Part shown: piece after piece, positions 1 to 8,495 of the stretch
How the letters are laid out: every line of letters starts with the position of its first letter
How positions within the stretch are numbered: position 1 is the first letter of the stretch
Assembly: GCA_046348585.1 (NCBI GenBank)
Contig: JAXMDZ010000002.1
Coordinates: 310,001 to 374,000 of the forward strand
Direction of reading: 5' to 3'
DNA length: 64,000 nt
Origin: JADZAI01 sp046348585
GTDB lineage: Bacteria; Pseudomonadota; Alphaproteobacteria; Micropepsales; Micropepsaceae
Program-made: the position numbers and the translations under genes
The notes under the pieces: model-generated
The model's input: the letters and a program-made list of their open reading frames with translations, nothing else
The model's database searches: none
What the model was told of the DNA's origin: nothing

Positions 1-2898
1 GTCGCGGCCGGCGCGAGCGCCGAAGCCGAGGTGACGCTGATCGCCCCCGCCATGCTCCAGGCCGGCGGTGCGGTCATCGTCAGCGCCGAGGCGCGAGCGG
101 GCGGCGCGGCCGCCGCCGCCGAAACCTCCATCGGCGTCGACAACGACGCAGCGCCCGTCGCACCCGAACATCGCTGGCCGCTGCCGGATGCGATGCTGGG
201 CGGCATCAACGTCGCCTGGCGGGCGCTCGGCGGTTCCGCCCCCGACTCGGCGGCGCGGCTGATCGACGGCTTCGCCACCAGCGGCACCGCCGAACGCATC
301 GACGGCAGCGACGATCCGGCCGACATCGCCGTGCTCGACCTCGCGGGCGACGCGCCGCTGAACCTCACCGGCGTCACCGTCAACACGACCATCGGGCCGG
401 AGATGAACAACCAGGTCCGGCGCATCGCCATCGAGACCTCGGCGGACGGCGTCGCCTACACGCGCCAGTTCGAAGGCGATGTCGGCTACCGCCAGCGCGA
501 ATACGTCATCCCCTTCGCCGCGCCGGTCGCCGCGAAATACGTCAAGGTGCTGCCGCTGCTGCCGCAGGGCATCAGCTACGCGACGCCCGAAATCGGCGAG
601 GTCAAGGCGTTCGCCGAACCCGGCGTCGCCGCCGCGCTCGCGCCGCAGGGCTTCAACATCGCCGACCCGCTGCTCGGCGGCTTCGTCGTCGATTTCGCCC
701 CGTCCGACGTCGAGTTCAACCAGATCCTCACCGGCGCGGAGAGCCCGCCCGAGGCGCGCATCGAGACCGAAGCGCCGCGCACCGTATTCTGGACCGTCGG
801 CTTCCGCGACCGGCGGGCGGCGCGGATCGCGCGGGTCGAATGGACCGACCGGACCGGCCTCGACCCCGAAAAGGCCATCGCCCGGGTGACGGTCGAAACC
901 GCGATGGACGCGCGCGGCCCCTATGCCAAGGCCGGCGTCTGGGAACTGACGCGCGGCCCCGACGGGACGATCGCCCCCTTCGCCTTCCCGAGCCCGCTCT
1001 GGGCCCGCTATGTCCGCTTCACCGCCGAAGTGCCGCCGCCGCGCGAGAACAGCTGGGCGGTCTATCTGGCGCTGCCGCAGAAGCTGGCGATCTTCGAGGC
1101 CCCGCCCGGACCGGACGGCGGCTCGATCGTCGGCGAATGGGGCGAGGGCAATCCCGAAGGCCCCTACGAGCGGCTGAACCCCGCGCCGCCGCCGCAGACC
1201 GCCGCGGCGATGGCGGCCGGCGGCGCGAGCCGCGACGAGGCCCGTCCGCTGCCGCCGGACGAAGCCCGCCCCGGCCGCGTCAGCGCCGGCACGCGCGTCG
1301 ACTGGTGGGCGATCGAGGTGCCCGCCGAGGGCCAATCGCTCACCCTCACGCTCGACGGCACGCCGAGCCTCGGCGTCGTCGCCGCGCTGGAGGACGCTTC
1401 GGGCAAGGCGGTGCCGCTGGTCGTCTCCACCGACGACGGCCGCACCCGCATCGCCACCGCCAAGGTCGCGCCGGGACGCTACTACCTGCGCGTCGAGGAG
1501 CCGCCGCGCTCCATCGCCATCAGCTGGGACACCTCGGGCAGCGTCGGCCCCTATGTGCCGACCATCATCCAGTCGATCCGCGGCTTCGCACGCTTCCTGA
1601 CGCCGGGGCGCGACGAGGTGAACATGGTGCCGTTCCGCGACCCGGAATCCGTGCCGCTGCTCGAAACCTGGACGGGCGACCCGCTGACCGCCTTCTCGAC
1701 GCTCAACGCCTATAACTGGGCGGACCAGTCCTCCAACGCCGAAAGCGGCCTCATCGGTTCGCTGAAGGCGCTCGACGGACGGCCGGGCACGCGCGCCGTC
1801 ATCCTGATTACCGACTACGCGACCGGCAAATCGACCGAGATGCGGATGCAGGCGATCGGCCTGCTGCGCAAGACCGGCGCGCGGGTCTTCAACTTCGCCA
1901 TCCCCTCGGGCAGCGAGACCGACGGCGCGATCTTCGAGCGCGGGCTGATGCTGAGCTTCGCCGGCTTCTCGAACGGCACGGCGACCTATGCCGGCACGCC
2001 CTCGGATCTGGAGCAGGCCTTCGCCCGCACCGCCGCCGCGCTGCGCGCGCCGAAGGACTACACCGTGACGGCGGCGATCGGCTTCAAGCCGCCTGATCCC
2101 GGCACCATCGAGATCGCGGTGCCGGAGGCCGAAGACGCGCCCGCCTCGAAGGAACGTGCCGTTCTGGTGATCCTCGACGCCTCCGGCTCGATGCTGAAGA
2201 AGCTGGGCAAGAAGCGGCGGATCGAGATCGCCAAGGACACGCTGAACGAGCTGACGCAGAAGATGCTGCCCGAGGGCACGCCGCTCGCCATGCGGGTGTT
2301 CGGCGACACCAAGCCGGACAGCTGCGAGACCAATCTGCGCCTGCCGCTCGCCCCGCTCGACCGCGCGGCGGCCAAGGCGGTCGTCGACAAGATCGTCTCG
2401 ATCAACAAGGCCAAGACGGCGATCGCCGCCTCGCTGGCGGCGGCGGCGTCCGATCTCGCCGAGGCCAAGGGCCAGAAGCTGATCGTGCTGATCACCGACG
2501 GCGAGGAGACCTGCGACGGCGATCCGGCCGCCGAGATCGCGGCGCTGCGCGAGGCGGGCATCGACGCGCGCGTCTCGATCGTCGGCTTCGCGGTCGACGA
2601 CGCGGCGCTGAAGGATACGTTCGCCGCCTGGGCGTCGGCCGGCGGCGGCGGCTATTTCGACGCGACCAAGCCCGACGAACTGGCCCCCGCGGTGCGCCGC
2701 GCGCTGCTGCCGCCCTTCGAGGTGGTGGCCGCCGACGGCACGGTGGTGGCGAGCGGCGTGGCGGGCGGCGATCCGGTCGCGGCCCCGCCCGGCACCTATA
2801 CGGTTCGCGTCCTCTCCGATCCGCCGCGCGAGTTCACCGGCGTCGTCGTCGAATCCGGCGGCGCGGTGCGCCTGACGCTCGGCGAGGACGGCAGGTGA
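1..2898 (+). CDS. Tandem VWA-domain protein, 5' end outside window
   Basis: The reading frame is open from base 1, so the gene starts upstream; the GTG at 31 is only the first possible start inside the window. About 965 residues are visible. An N-terminal part (about residues 60-200) resembles a discoidin-like beta-sandwich. Two VWA domains follow, each with a MIDAS-type DxSxS motif: DTSGS near residue 510 and DASGS near residue 726. The second also has the later metal-site stretch ITDGEE. The C-terminal 60 residues look like a small beta domain. VWA proteins bind ligands or partners through a metal ion, usually outside the cytoplasm; the partner is unknown. Its stop overlaps the next start (GTGA), so the two are co-transcribed. 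Confidence 0.8.
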   Translation, partial: VAAGASAEAEVTLIAPAMLQAGGAVIVSAEARAGGAAAAAETSIGVDNDAAPVAPEHRWPLPDAMLGGINVAWRALGGSAPDSAARLIDGFATSGTAERIDGSDDPADIAVLDLAGDAPLNLTGVTVNTTIGPEMNNQVRRIAIETSADGVAYTRQFEGDVGYRQREYVIPFAAPVAAKYVKVLPLLPQGISYATPEIGEVKAFAEPGVAAALAPQGFNIADPLLGGFVVDFAPSDVEFNQILTGAESPPEARIETEAPRTVFWTVGFRDRRAARIARVEWTDRTGLDPEKAIARVTVETAMDARGPYAKAGVWELTRGPDGTIAPFAFPSPLWARYVRFTAEVPPPRENSWAVYLALPQKLAIFEAPPGPDGGSIVGEWGEGNPEGPYERLNPAPPPQTAAAMAAGGASRDEARPLPPDEARPGRVSAGTRVDWWAIEVPAEGQSLTLTLDGTPSLGVVAALEDASGKAVPLVVSTDDGRTRIATAKVAPGRYYLRVEEPPRSIAISWDTSGSVGPYVPTIIQSIRGFARFLTPGRDEVNMVPFRDPESVPLLETWTGDPLTAFSTLNAYNWADQSSNAESGLIGSLKALDGRPGTRAVILITDYATGKSTEMRMQAIGLLRKTGARVFNFAIPSGSETDGAIFERGLMLSFAGFSNGTATYAGTPSDLEQAFARTAAALRAPKDYTVTAAIGFKPPDPGTIEIAVPEAEDAPASKERAVLVILDASGSMLKKLGKKRRIEIAKDTLNELTQKMLPEGTPLAMRVFGDTKPDSCETNLRLPLAPLDRAAAKAVVDKIVSINKAKTAIAASLAAAASDLAEAKGQKLIVLITDGEETCDGDPAAEIAALREAGIDARVSIVGFAVDDAALKDTFAAWASAGGGGYFDATKPDELAPAVRRALLPPFEVVAADGTVVASGVAGGDPVAAPPGTYTVRVLSDPPREFTGVVVESGGAVRLTLGEDGR

Positions 2899-3245
2899 CG
2901 CTCGCCCGCCGCGCCATCTGGACCGCCTTCGCCGTCGCGGCGGCGGCGGTCGTCTATCTCTCGCTGAAGCCGGGGCCGAGCGGCACGGCCTTCCTGTGGT
3001 GGGACAAGGCGCAGCACTTCACCGCCTATGCGACGCTCGCCTTCCTGGCGGGACTGGGAGCGTCCGGCCTCCCCCGCGCGGCGCTCTATGCCGTGCTGCT
3101 GGCGCTCGCCGGCTATGGCATGGAGCTCTTGCAGCTTCAGGTCGGCCGCAGCTACGACCTCTATGACGAGGCGGCGAATGCGCTGGGCTGCCTCGCGGGT
3201 TTCGCGGCCAGCGCGCTCGTTCGCAGGATCGCCCGGCATGTATGA
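2895..3245 (+). CDS. VanZ-like small membrane protein
   Basis: This 116-residue protein has about four predicted membrane helices and the layout of VanZ-family proteins, including the conserved region WWDKAQHFTAYATLAF and a later DLYDEAANALG stretch. VanZ relatives are inner-membrane proteins, often of unknown function, sometimes linked to cell-envelope or glycopeptide responses. The GTG start overlaps the stop of the VWA gene by four bases. The 3' end overlaps the next gene by eight bases, so the three form one transcription unit. Confidence 0.75.
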   Translation: MTLARRAIWTAFAVAAAAVVYLSLKPGPSGTAFLWWDKAQHFTAYATLAFLAGLGASGLPRAALYAVLLALAGYGMELLQLQVGRSYDLYDEAANALGCLAGFAASALVRRIARHV

Positions 3246-3585
3246 AGGACAATTGGGAGCCTGGCTGGTCACGCTGGGGGTCGAAGCGGCGGTCGCGGCG
3301 GCGCTGGCCCGCCAGTTCGCCATCGCGCCCTGGAAGGCGGCGGCGGCGGCGTTCTTCGGCAGCCTCATCACCCACCCGATCGTCTGGTGGACTTACTTTC
3401 AGGTGATCGCCACGCTCGGCTACTGGCCGACCTTCGCGCTGGTCGAAGGCTTCGCGGTCACCGCCGAGGCGGTGCTCTATCGCGCGGCGGGCGCCTGCTG
3501 GGGGTCGGCGATGTCGATCTCGTTCGTCGTCAACGCGGCGTCGGTGCTGGCGGGCTTCGCCCTTCAGTCGCTCGGCTGGATCTAG
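3238..3585 (+). CDS. Small hydrophobic membrane protein, function unknown
   Basis: The protein is 115 residues with three or four membrane helices. The ATG at 3238 is chosen because the sequence becomes a normal membrane protein from there (MYEGQLGAWLV) and the upstream part of the frame is a shadow of the VanZ-like gene. The short overlap with that gene suggests translational coupling. I do not recognise a family. Its last 56 bases overlap tail-to-tail with the gene on the other strand. Confidence 0.6.
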   Translation: MYEGQLGAWLVTLGVEAAVAAALARQFAIAPWKAAAAAFFGSLITHPIVWWTYFQVIATLGYWPTFALVEGFAVTAEAVLYRAAGACWGSAMSISFVVNAASVLAGFALQSLGWI

Positions 3586-4582
3586 GCCGGGCGAGCGCGA
3601 AGCCGCCGCCGAGCGCCATCAGGAAGATCGGCAGCTCGATCCACGAATGCAGCGTCGCGGCGAGGCCGTAGGCCGCGCGCGCCCCGCCGTAATCGGCGTA
3701 GTAGTAGGCGGTCGAGATCAGCCCCGCGACGGCGAGCGCCGCATAGAAGACGCCCCAGGACGGCCAGGCCACCAGACGCCCCTCGCGGGCCGCGCCCCGT
3801 CCGAGCAGGCGGGGCATGAGGACGATCACCGCGACATAGTGCATGACCTGCGCGACCACCGCCGCCTGGAAGAGCGGCAGCGCATCGTTGAGCCGCATCG
3901 TGGCGGGCAGGAACGCCTGGATCGGCTTCGCGCCCGCCCCGAAGGCGCTCGCCGCCAGCGCGGCGTCGTGACCGGCCAGCGCCTGCGCCGCCCAGTCGAG
4001 CGCGCCCAGCGCGATGGCGGAGGGCAGCACGAAGAAGGGAATGCAGAGCAGCGCGATCGCCGTCAGGCGGCGGCCGCGCGGCAGCGCGTCGGCGACGAAG
4101 CCGAGCGGCGTCAGATTGTGGACCCAGGCCCAGACCAGAAAGGTCATGTAGGGGTAATAGAGCGCGCCGAAGACGATCAGCGCGGCGATCGCCAGGCCCG
4201 CCAGCCGGAAGCGCCGCATGAAGAACGACCCCGCCAGCGCCAGCGCCGCGCCGAAGGAAAGCTCCATCGGCCCGCTCACCGTCCCGGAGAGGACGCCGTA
4301 TGTGCCGAGCATCCGCGTCGTCGCAAGCGCGGCGAGCAGAAGGCCGATCAGCCCGAGCGCGAGGCCCGACGAACGGCCCGAGAAGCGCTCGTCGCAATAG
4401 CGCATCTCCGAGACGACGTGCGGAATGCCGAAAAGGGCGATCAGCCAGACATAGGCCGCGAGCGGGGCGATCGCGACGGCGGCGGAGCCCGCGACGGCGG
4501 CGGCCGCGAAGATCGTCGCCCACAGAACCGGCTCGCTCAGTCTGGGCGTTTGGGGGGCGAAATCGGGCGTCGTCGCGGTCAT
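3530..4582 (-). CDS. Polytopic membrane protein with conserved histidines
   Basis: A protein of 350 residues with roughly nine hydrophobic helices. Histidines and acidic residues sit at helix ends: GIPHVVSEMRY, a HNLTPLGF stretch, HYVAVIVLMP and LHSWIELP. A regular set of membrane histidines suggests a metal-dependent membrane enzyme, and the pattern distantly recalls Brp/Blh-type carotenoid-cleaving proteins, but I cannot assign it. The start at 4582 (MTATTPDF) is the first methionine before the hydrophobic part; the longer frame upstream is antisense to the IalB gene. The C-terminal 20 residues are Arg/Pro-rich and overlap the opposite gene. Confidence 0.65.
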   Translation of the reverse strand: MTATTPDFAPQTPRLSEPVLWATIFAAAAVAGSAAVAIAPLAAYVWLIALFGIPHVVSEMRYCDERFSGRSSGLALGLIGLLLAALATTRMLGTYGVLSGTVSGPMELSFGAALALAGSFFMRRFRLAGLAIAALIVFGALYYPYMTFLVWAWVHNLTPLGFVADALPRGRRLTAIALLCIPFFVLPSAIALGALDWAAQALAGHDAALAASAFGAGAKPIQAFLPATMRLNDALPLFQAAVVAQVMHYVAVIVLMPRLLGRGAAREGRLVAWPSWGVFYAALAVAGLISTAYYYADYGGARAAYGLAATLHSWIELPIFLMALGGGFALARPRSSRATEGRSPPAPTPR

Positions 4583-4717
4583 GGCGGAAATGTCGCCCGG
4601 AAATGCGTCCGGCGCGAGGCGGAAATTCGCCGCGGCGGCGGGCTTGCCCCGGACCGAGAAACCGGCCAAAGGACGGCGAAGCGCCTTCGGCGCACCCCAG
4701 CAGAACGGATCGCGCCC

Positions 4718-5446
4718 TTGTCCAATGGATCCTCGTCCGCCCTTCCCTGGGCGATCGCCATCGTCACCACCGCCATCGCGGCGGGCACGCTCGGCTATTT
4801 CGCCGGGCAGTACACGGCCCCTCCGGCCGCCCCGGTGCCGACCGCCGCCGCGCCCAAGGAGACCGGCGATCCGGGCCAGCTGCCGCCCGGCGTGACCGCC
4901 GAGAAGTTCGGGGCCTGGACGGTGCTCTGCCAGGAAGCGCCGAACGGCCCCAAGAGCTGCTCGGCGATCCAGGACGTGGCGAACGAGCGCGGCCAGATCG
5001 TGCTCAGCATGGTCGCGGGCTACGACGTCAACGGCCAGCGCGCCCTGCTCGTGCGCGTGCCGCTCGGCATCGATCTCGGCATGGGGCTGGAGTTCAACCT
5101 GCCCGGCGACAAGCCGGTGGCGTTCGAGTTCAGCGCCTGCGACCAGATCGGCTGCAACGCGATCCTGACGGTCCCGGAAGAGAACTTCGCCAAGCTGGCC
5201 GCCGCCGGCTCGATCGAACTCGGCTATACGCGCGGCGACGGCGTACATGTCGCCGCCAGCGTCAAGACCGACGGCATGACCGAGGCCTATGCCAAGGTCG
5301 AGCGTCCCGCGCCGCGCCCGGCTCCGGCCGCGCCGGCCGATGGCGCGCCGGCCGCCGGCGAACCGGCGGCGGAGACGCCGGCCGCGACCCCCGCTCCGGC
5401 CGGCGAGACCGCGCCCCAGCCGACGCCGAAGCCGACGACGCCCTGA
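4718..5446 (+). CDS. Invasion-associated locus B (IalB) family protein
   Basis: This 242-residue protein has an N-terminal membrane anchor (about residues 8-25), then an IalB-type domain (about 50-190), then a Pro/Ala-rich tail. Two cysteine pairs typical of the family are visible (LCQEAPNGPKSCS and SACDQIGC). IalB proteins of alphaproteobacteria sit in the periplasm or envelope; their biochemical role is unclear. No ATG fits this frame near the anchor, so the TTG at 4718 is taken as the start. The upstream part of the long open frame is antisense to the preceding gene. About 135 bases separate it from the divergent membrane-protein gene and should hold both promoters. Confidence 0.75.
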   Translation: MSNGSSSALPWAIAIVTTAIAAGTLGYFAGQYTAPPAAPVPTAAAPKETGDPGQLPPGVTAEKFGAWTVLCQEAPNGPKSCSAIQDVANERGQIVLSMVAGYDVNGQRALLVRVPLGIDLGMGLEFNLPGDKPVAFEFSACDQIGCNAILTVPEENFAKLAAAGSIELGYTRGDGVHVAASVKTDGMTEAYAKVERPAPRPAPAAPADGAPAAGEPAAETPAATPAPAGETAPQPTPKPTTP

Positions 5447-5471
5447 TCCGCATCCTCCGGGGAGGCCGCGC

Positions 5472-6359
5472 ATGAGCGAACTGATCGTCGCCGCCACCCA
5501 GATGGCGTGCTCGTGGGACCGCGACGCCAACATCGCGAACGCCGAGCGGCTGGTGCGGGCGGCGGCGGCGAAAGGCGCGCGGCTGATCCTGCTGCAGGAA
5601 TTGTTCGAGACGCCCTATTTCTGCAAGGACGTCGACTACGCGCACATGCAGCTCGCCCGGCCGGTCGGCGAGAACAGCGCCGTCCACCACTTCCAGAGCG
5701 TCGCGCGCGAGCTGGGCGTGGTGCTGCCGATCAGCGTCTACGAGCGCGACAACAACGCGCTCTACAATTCGCTGGCGATGATCGACGCCGACGGCGAACT
5801 GCTCGGCGTCTATCGCAAGTCCCACATCCCGGACGGGCCGGGCTATCACGAGAAGTTCTACTTCAATCCCGGCGACACCGGCTTTCCGGTGTGGGAGACG
5901 CAGGCGGGCAAGGTGGGCGCGGCGATCTGCTGGGACCAGTGGTTCCCGGAAGTCGCGCGCATCCTGGCGCTGAAGGGCGCGGACATCATCTGCTACCCGA
6001 CCGCGATCGGCTCGGAGCCGCACGACCCCTCGCTCGATTCCTCCGGCCACTGGCAGCGCACCATGCAGGGCCATGCGGCGGCCAATCTGACGCCGGTCGT
6101 CGCCTCGAACCGGATCGGCCGCGAAACCGGCAAGAACGCCGAGATCGTCTTCTACGGCTCGTCCTTCATCGCCGGCATCGACGGCGCGAAGATCGCCGAG
6201 GCGAACCGCACGGACGAGGCGGTGCTGACGGCGGCGTTCGACCTTGAGGCCAATCGCCGCGTCCGCCTGAACTGGGGCGTCTTCCGCGACCGCCGCCCCG
6301 ATCTCTACGCCGAGCTCCTGACGCTCGACGGCCGCCACACCCACGCCGCGCGGCGCTAG
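5472..6359 (+). CDS. aguB: N-carbamoylputrescine amidase
   Basis: The protein is 295 residues, the usual length. It is a nitrilase-superfamily amidohydrolase that hydrolyses N-carbamoylputrescine to putrescine, CO2 and ammonia in the arginine/agmatine route to polyamines. The catalytic triad is visible: Glu43 (LLQELFE), Lys116 (YRKSHIP) and Cys153 (AAICWDQWFPE). The stretch around HIPDGPGYHEKFYF is typical of this subfamily. A good ribosome site (GGGGAGG) precedes the ATG. The usual partner, agmatine deiminase aguA, is not next to it in this window. Its stop codon lies in a CTAG that also forms the stop of a transposase remnant on the other strand, so its 3' flank is an insertion scar. Confidence 0.9.
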   Translation: MSELIVAATQMACSWDRDANIANAERLVRAAAAKGARLILLQELFETPYFCKDVDYAHMQLARPVGENSAVHHFQSVARELGVVLPISVYERDNNALYNSLAMIDADGELLGVYRKSHIPDGPGYHEKFYFNPGDTGFPVWETQAGKVGAAICWDQWFPEVARILALKGADIICYPTAIGSEPHDPSLDSSGHWQRTMQGHAAANLTPVVASNRIGRETGKNAEIVFYGSSFIAGIDGAKIAEANRTDEAVLTAAFDLEANRRVRLNWGVFRDRRPDLYAELLTLDGRHTHAARR

Positions 6360-6436
6360 AGCCTGTCGACAAAGCGGAGCCAGACTCCGAACGAGACGAG
6401 CACGTTTTCGGCGGTCTTGTCGTAGCGAGCGGCCGA
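6356..6436 (-). pseudogene. IS5-type transposase C-terminal remnant
   Basis: Read on the minus strand, these bases encode AARYDKTAENVL followed by about 14 residues and a TAG stop. This matches the C-terminal end of IS5-family transposases (RYDKTA-N-FL motif). The plus-strand sequence agagcctgtcgacaaa just inside the edge looks like an IS5-type terminal repeat. The rest of the element is missing; the left side runs straight into a gspE fragment. The element end sits at CTAG, which supplies stop codons to both aguB and the transposase. Confidence 0.6.
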
Positions 6437-6439
6437 GAC

Positions 6440-6526
6440 TGCGGCGCTGCGCTTCCGACACCGCCAGAAGCTCGGCCAGCGGCAGCCGCCCCGCCGTGCC
6501 CGTGCCGTTGCAGGCGGGGCAGCCGG
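6440..6526 (-). pseudogene. gspE-type secretion ATPase 3' fragment (copy A)
   Basis: On the minus strand this reads GCPACNGTGTAGRLPLAEL and continues LAVSEAQRRSL. It is the zinc-binding CxxC and following helix of the C-terminal domain of GspE/PilB-type ATPases. It starts abruptly at the RHS junction and ends in the IS remnant, so it is a fragment. A second, non-identical copy lies at 8496-8818 in the same orientation; the shared stretch is about 85 bases with several differences. Confidence 0.6.
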
Positions 6527-6538
6527 AACGCGCTCTAT

Positions 6539-7840
6539 GTGTGGAGCGGGACGACGCCTGCGGGCAATTCGACGGTCAACGGATTGAACCAGACGGTCAG
6601 CGCGCCGGGGACGGCGCTCGCCTATGACGGGCGCGGCAATCTCACGACGGTGGGCGGGGTCGCGACCTATGGCTACGACGCGGCGAACCGGCTGACCTCG
6701 GCCGCCGGGGTGGCGACGCTCAGCTACGATCCGCTCGGGCGGCTCTATCAGGTGAGCGACGGGGCGACGACGCGGTTCGGCTATGACGGCGGCGAGATCG
6801 TACTGGAGACGGACGGGTCCAACGCCGTTCTACGGCGCTATGTGAAGGGCGCGGGCGCGGACGAGACGATCGCCTGGTACGAAGGGGCGGGCACGTCGAG
6901 CCGCCGCTGGCTGATGGAGGACGAGCGCGGCTCGGTGGTGGCGGTGGCCGACGACACCGGCGCGGCGATCGCCATCAACACCTACGACGAATACGGGCGG
7001 CCGGGCGCGGGCAATCTGGGGCGGTTCCAATACACGGGGCAGGCCTATATCGCCTCGCTGGGGCTCTACACCTACAAGGCCCGCTTCTACGCCCCCAGCC
7101 TCGGCAAATTCCTCCAGCCCGACCCCATCGGCTACGCCGGCGGCATGAACCTCTACGCCTATGTGGGCGGGGACCCGGTTAACTGGAACGATCCTTCGGG
7201 CCTAAAGAAGGATTGCCCTGCAAAAGATCCGTCTTGTTCCGCGAAAGAGGAGAAAGTTAACGACGGGGATAATGTAGTTATGGTGTGGGGCCACAGGCCT
7301 CAACGAGGAATGACTTTTTCATACGGCGGTAGAGGCTGGCGTGTTGATACGGTGTGGCAATCCGGGCCCACGAGTTATGACATAACTGTAGTGGGAGACA
7401 GGGCACCTAGATATTCACAATATACCGGATATCGTAGCTGTTTTGTTGGGTGTGATCTGCCTGAGGGATTTCATCATGATTTCGATCCAATCGGAGAGTG
7501 GGTGTCACTTGTAGTTCAGAATGGTGTATTGTTGGGCGTAGGGATGGCAGTAACTCCTGTAAAGCTAGCGGCAACCGCAGGCGAAGCGGTTGCTGTCGAT
7601 GCAAATAAGCTCGTTCACATTTTCGGCAACGCACGCCAAGACCTCGGCCCACTTACTCTGATATTTGGTTCTCAAGAAGTTGTGTTCGCGGCTGTGCAGA
7701 GCGCGGCGCAATCTGCTGTCCGGAGCCAGAGCCTTTCCGGCGTCTTCGAAACGACGGTAAATGTGGCAGGTCAGAATGTCGTCGTCCGGGGCAAGGTGAT
7801 CGATGGCGTCGCTCGCATCGGTACGTTCTTCATTCCCTAG
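6539..7840 (+). CDS. RHS-repeat protein C-terminus with polymorphic toxin tip (5' truncated)
   Basis: A protein part of 433 residues. The first 222 residues are YD/RHS repeats (YGYDAANRLTS, SYDPLGRLY) ending in the hallmark core boundary DPIGYAGGMNLYAYVGG (Asp195) and DPSGL (Asp218). Normal RHS proteins exceed 1000 residues, so the N-terminal shell is missing; homology begins at about 6527, directly against a gspE fragment. After DPSGL the sequence changes to an unrelated, clearly AT-richer tip of about 210 residues, as expected for an exchangeable toxin module. The tip contains a hydrophobic segment near residues 318-340. Its last part (KLVHIFGN at 357 to GTFFIP) looks like a compact toxin domain; I cannot name its family. 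Without the shell and export signals it may be silent or an orphan donor cassette. Confidence 0.8.
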   Translation: MWSGTTPAGNSTVNGLNQTVSAPGTALAYDGRGNLTTVGGVATYGYDAANRLTSAAGVATLSYDPLGRLYQVSDGATTRFGYDGGEIVLETDGSNAVLRRYVKGAGADETIAWYEGAGTSSRRWLMEDERGSVVAVADDTGAAIAINTYDEYGRPGAGNLGRFQYTGQAYIASLGLYTYKARFYAPSLGKFLQPDPIGYAGGMNLYAYVGGDPVNWNDPSGLKKDCPAKDPSCSAKEEKVNDGDNVVMVWGHRPQRGMTFSYGGRGWRVDTVWQSGPTSYDITVVGDRAPRYSQYTGYRSCFVGCDLPEGFHHDFDPIGEWVSLVVQNGVLLGVGMAVTPVKLAATAGEAVAVDANKLVHIFGNARQDLGPLTLIFGSQEVVFAAVQSAAQSAVRSQSLSGVFETTVNVAGQNVVVRGKVIDGVARIGTFFIP

Positions 7841-7851
7841 TCGGAGTTGGC

Positions 7852-8232
7852 ATGGAAGATCTGAATAGACTCGAGAGCGCCGTACTCGCAAAGCTGCTCG
7901 CGGGCGATCACCCTTTACTGACTGCGCTCCGTTCGCAAGCTGAAAGGGGCCGCGTGGCTTCGCGCGAGTACACCGGTACAGGCTTCTTCTGCACCTTTGC
8001 GATGCCACCGGATGCGCCGCTGCTGTCAGAGCATTCGGATTTTCAATTTGGCGACGTGAACGCCAGGATCAGTGGTCTGAAGCATGGGGCGGGCTTCGTC
8101 ATATTCATCCGTGGCGGGCGCTTGGACACCTTGGAAGGCTACACCTACGATGAGCCTTGGCCGGAGGCTCTCGATGACTTTGATCTGAGCTATCAAAGTG
8201 AGCCACGGAATCCCAAGCTCCCCAATGCGTAG
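7852..8232 (+). CDS. Probable immunity protein for the RHS toxin tip
   Basis: This small protein of 126 residues starts 11 bases after the RHS stop, with GGAG ahead of the ATG. It is acidic and looks cytosolic, with no signal or membrane segment. The stretch SREYTGTGFFCTF and the later GAGFVIFIRGG and GYTYDEPWPE belong to a small-protein type seen beside toxin genes, which I recognise only by pattern. Position, size, charge and base composition like the toxin tip support an immunity role, which is an inference. If correct, it binds and neutralises the neighbouring tip in the cytoplasm. Confidence 0.6.
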   Translation: MEDLNRLESAVLAKLLAGDHPLLTALRSQAERGRVASREYTGTGFFCTFAMPPDAPLLSEHSDFQFGDVNARISGLKHGAGFVIFIRGGRLDTLEGYTYDEPWPEALDDFDLSYQSEPRNPKLPNA

Positions 8233-8495
8233 ATGGACATGGCGATGCATTGGCAGTCTCTTCCCGTGGGTCCGTGATGCGCCTGCGTGCAACACTCCGC
8301 AGCATCAGCGGAAAGACGACCAACTGACGTGTCCCCCGTTTCTCATCCAGCGGGGACTGGAATCCGGTCGTCATTGAGCCTGCCCCCGACGGGCGTCCTC
8401 CACGGTCTTCGTTCTGCACCCACCGCGCTGCGTCGCCGGGCGGGGGCTGAGTAGAAGTCCGCGCTGAGTGCACTGTCACCACAGTTGTCGTGGTT
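8233..8495. other. Non-coding scar, possible IS end
   Basis: No convincing gene is seen in these 263 bases. The sequence starting tgacgtgtcccccgtttc at about 8323 has the look of an insertion-sequence terminus, and minus-strand translation gives only short broken frames. Together with the flanking gspE fragments this is probably rearrangement debris. The IS assignment is weak. Confidence 0.3.

Noticed and set aside
3647..4717. Long plus-strand frame ahead of the IalB gene
   Set aside because: It is antisense to the polytopic membrane protein; the IalB homology and signal anchor begin only at about 4718.
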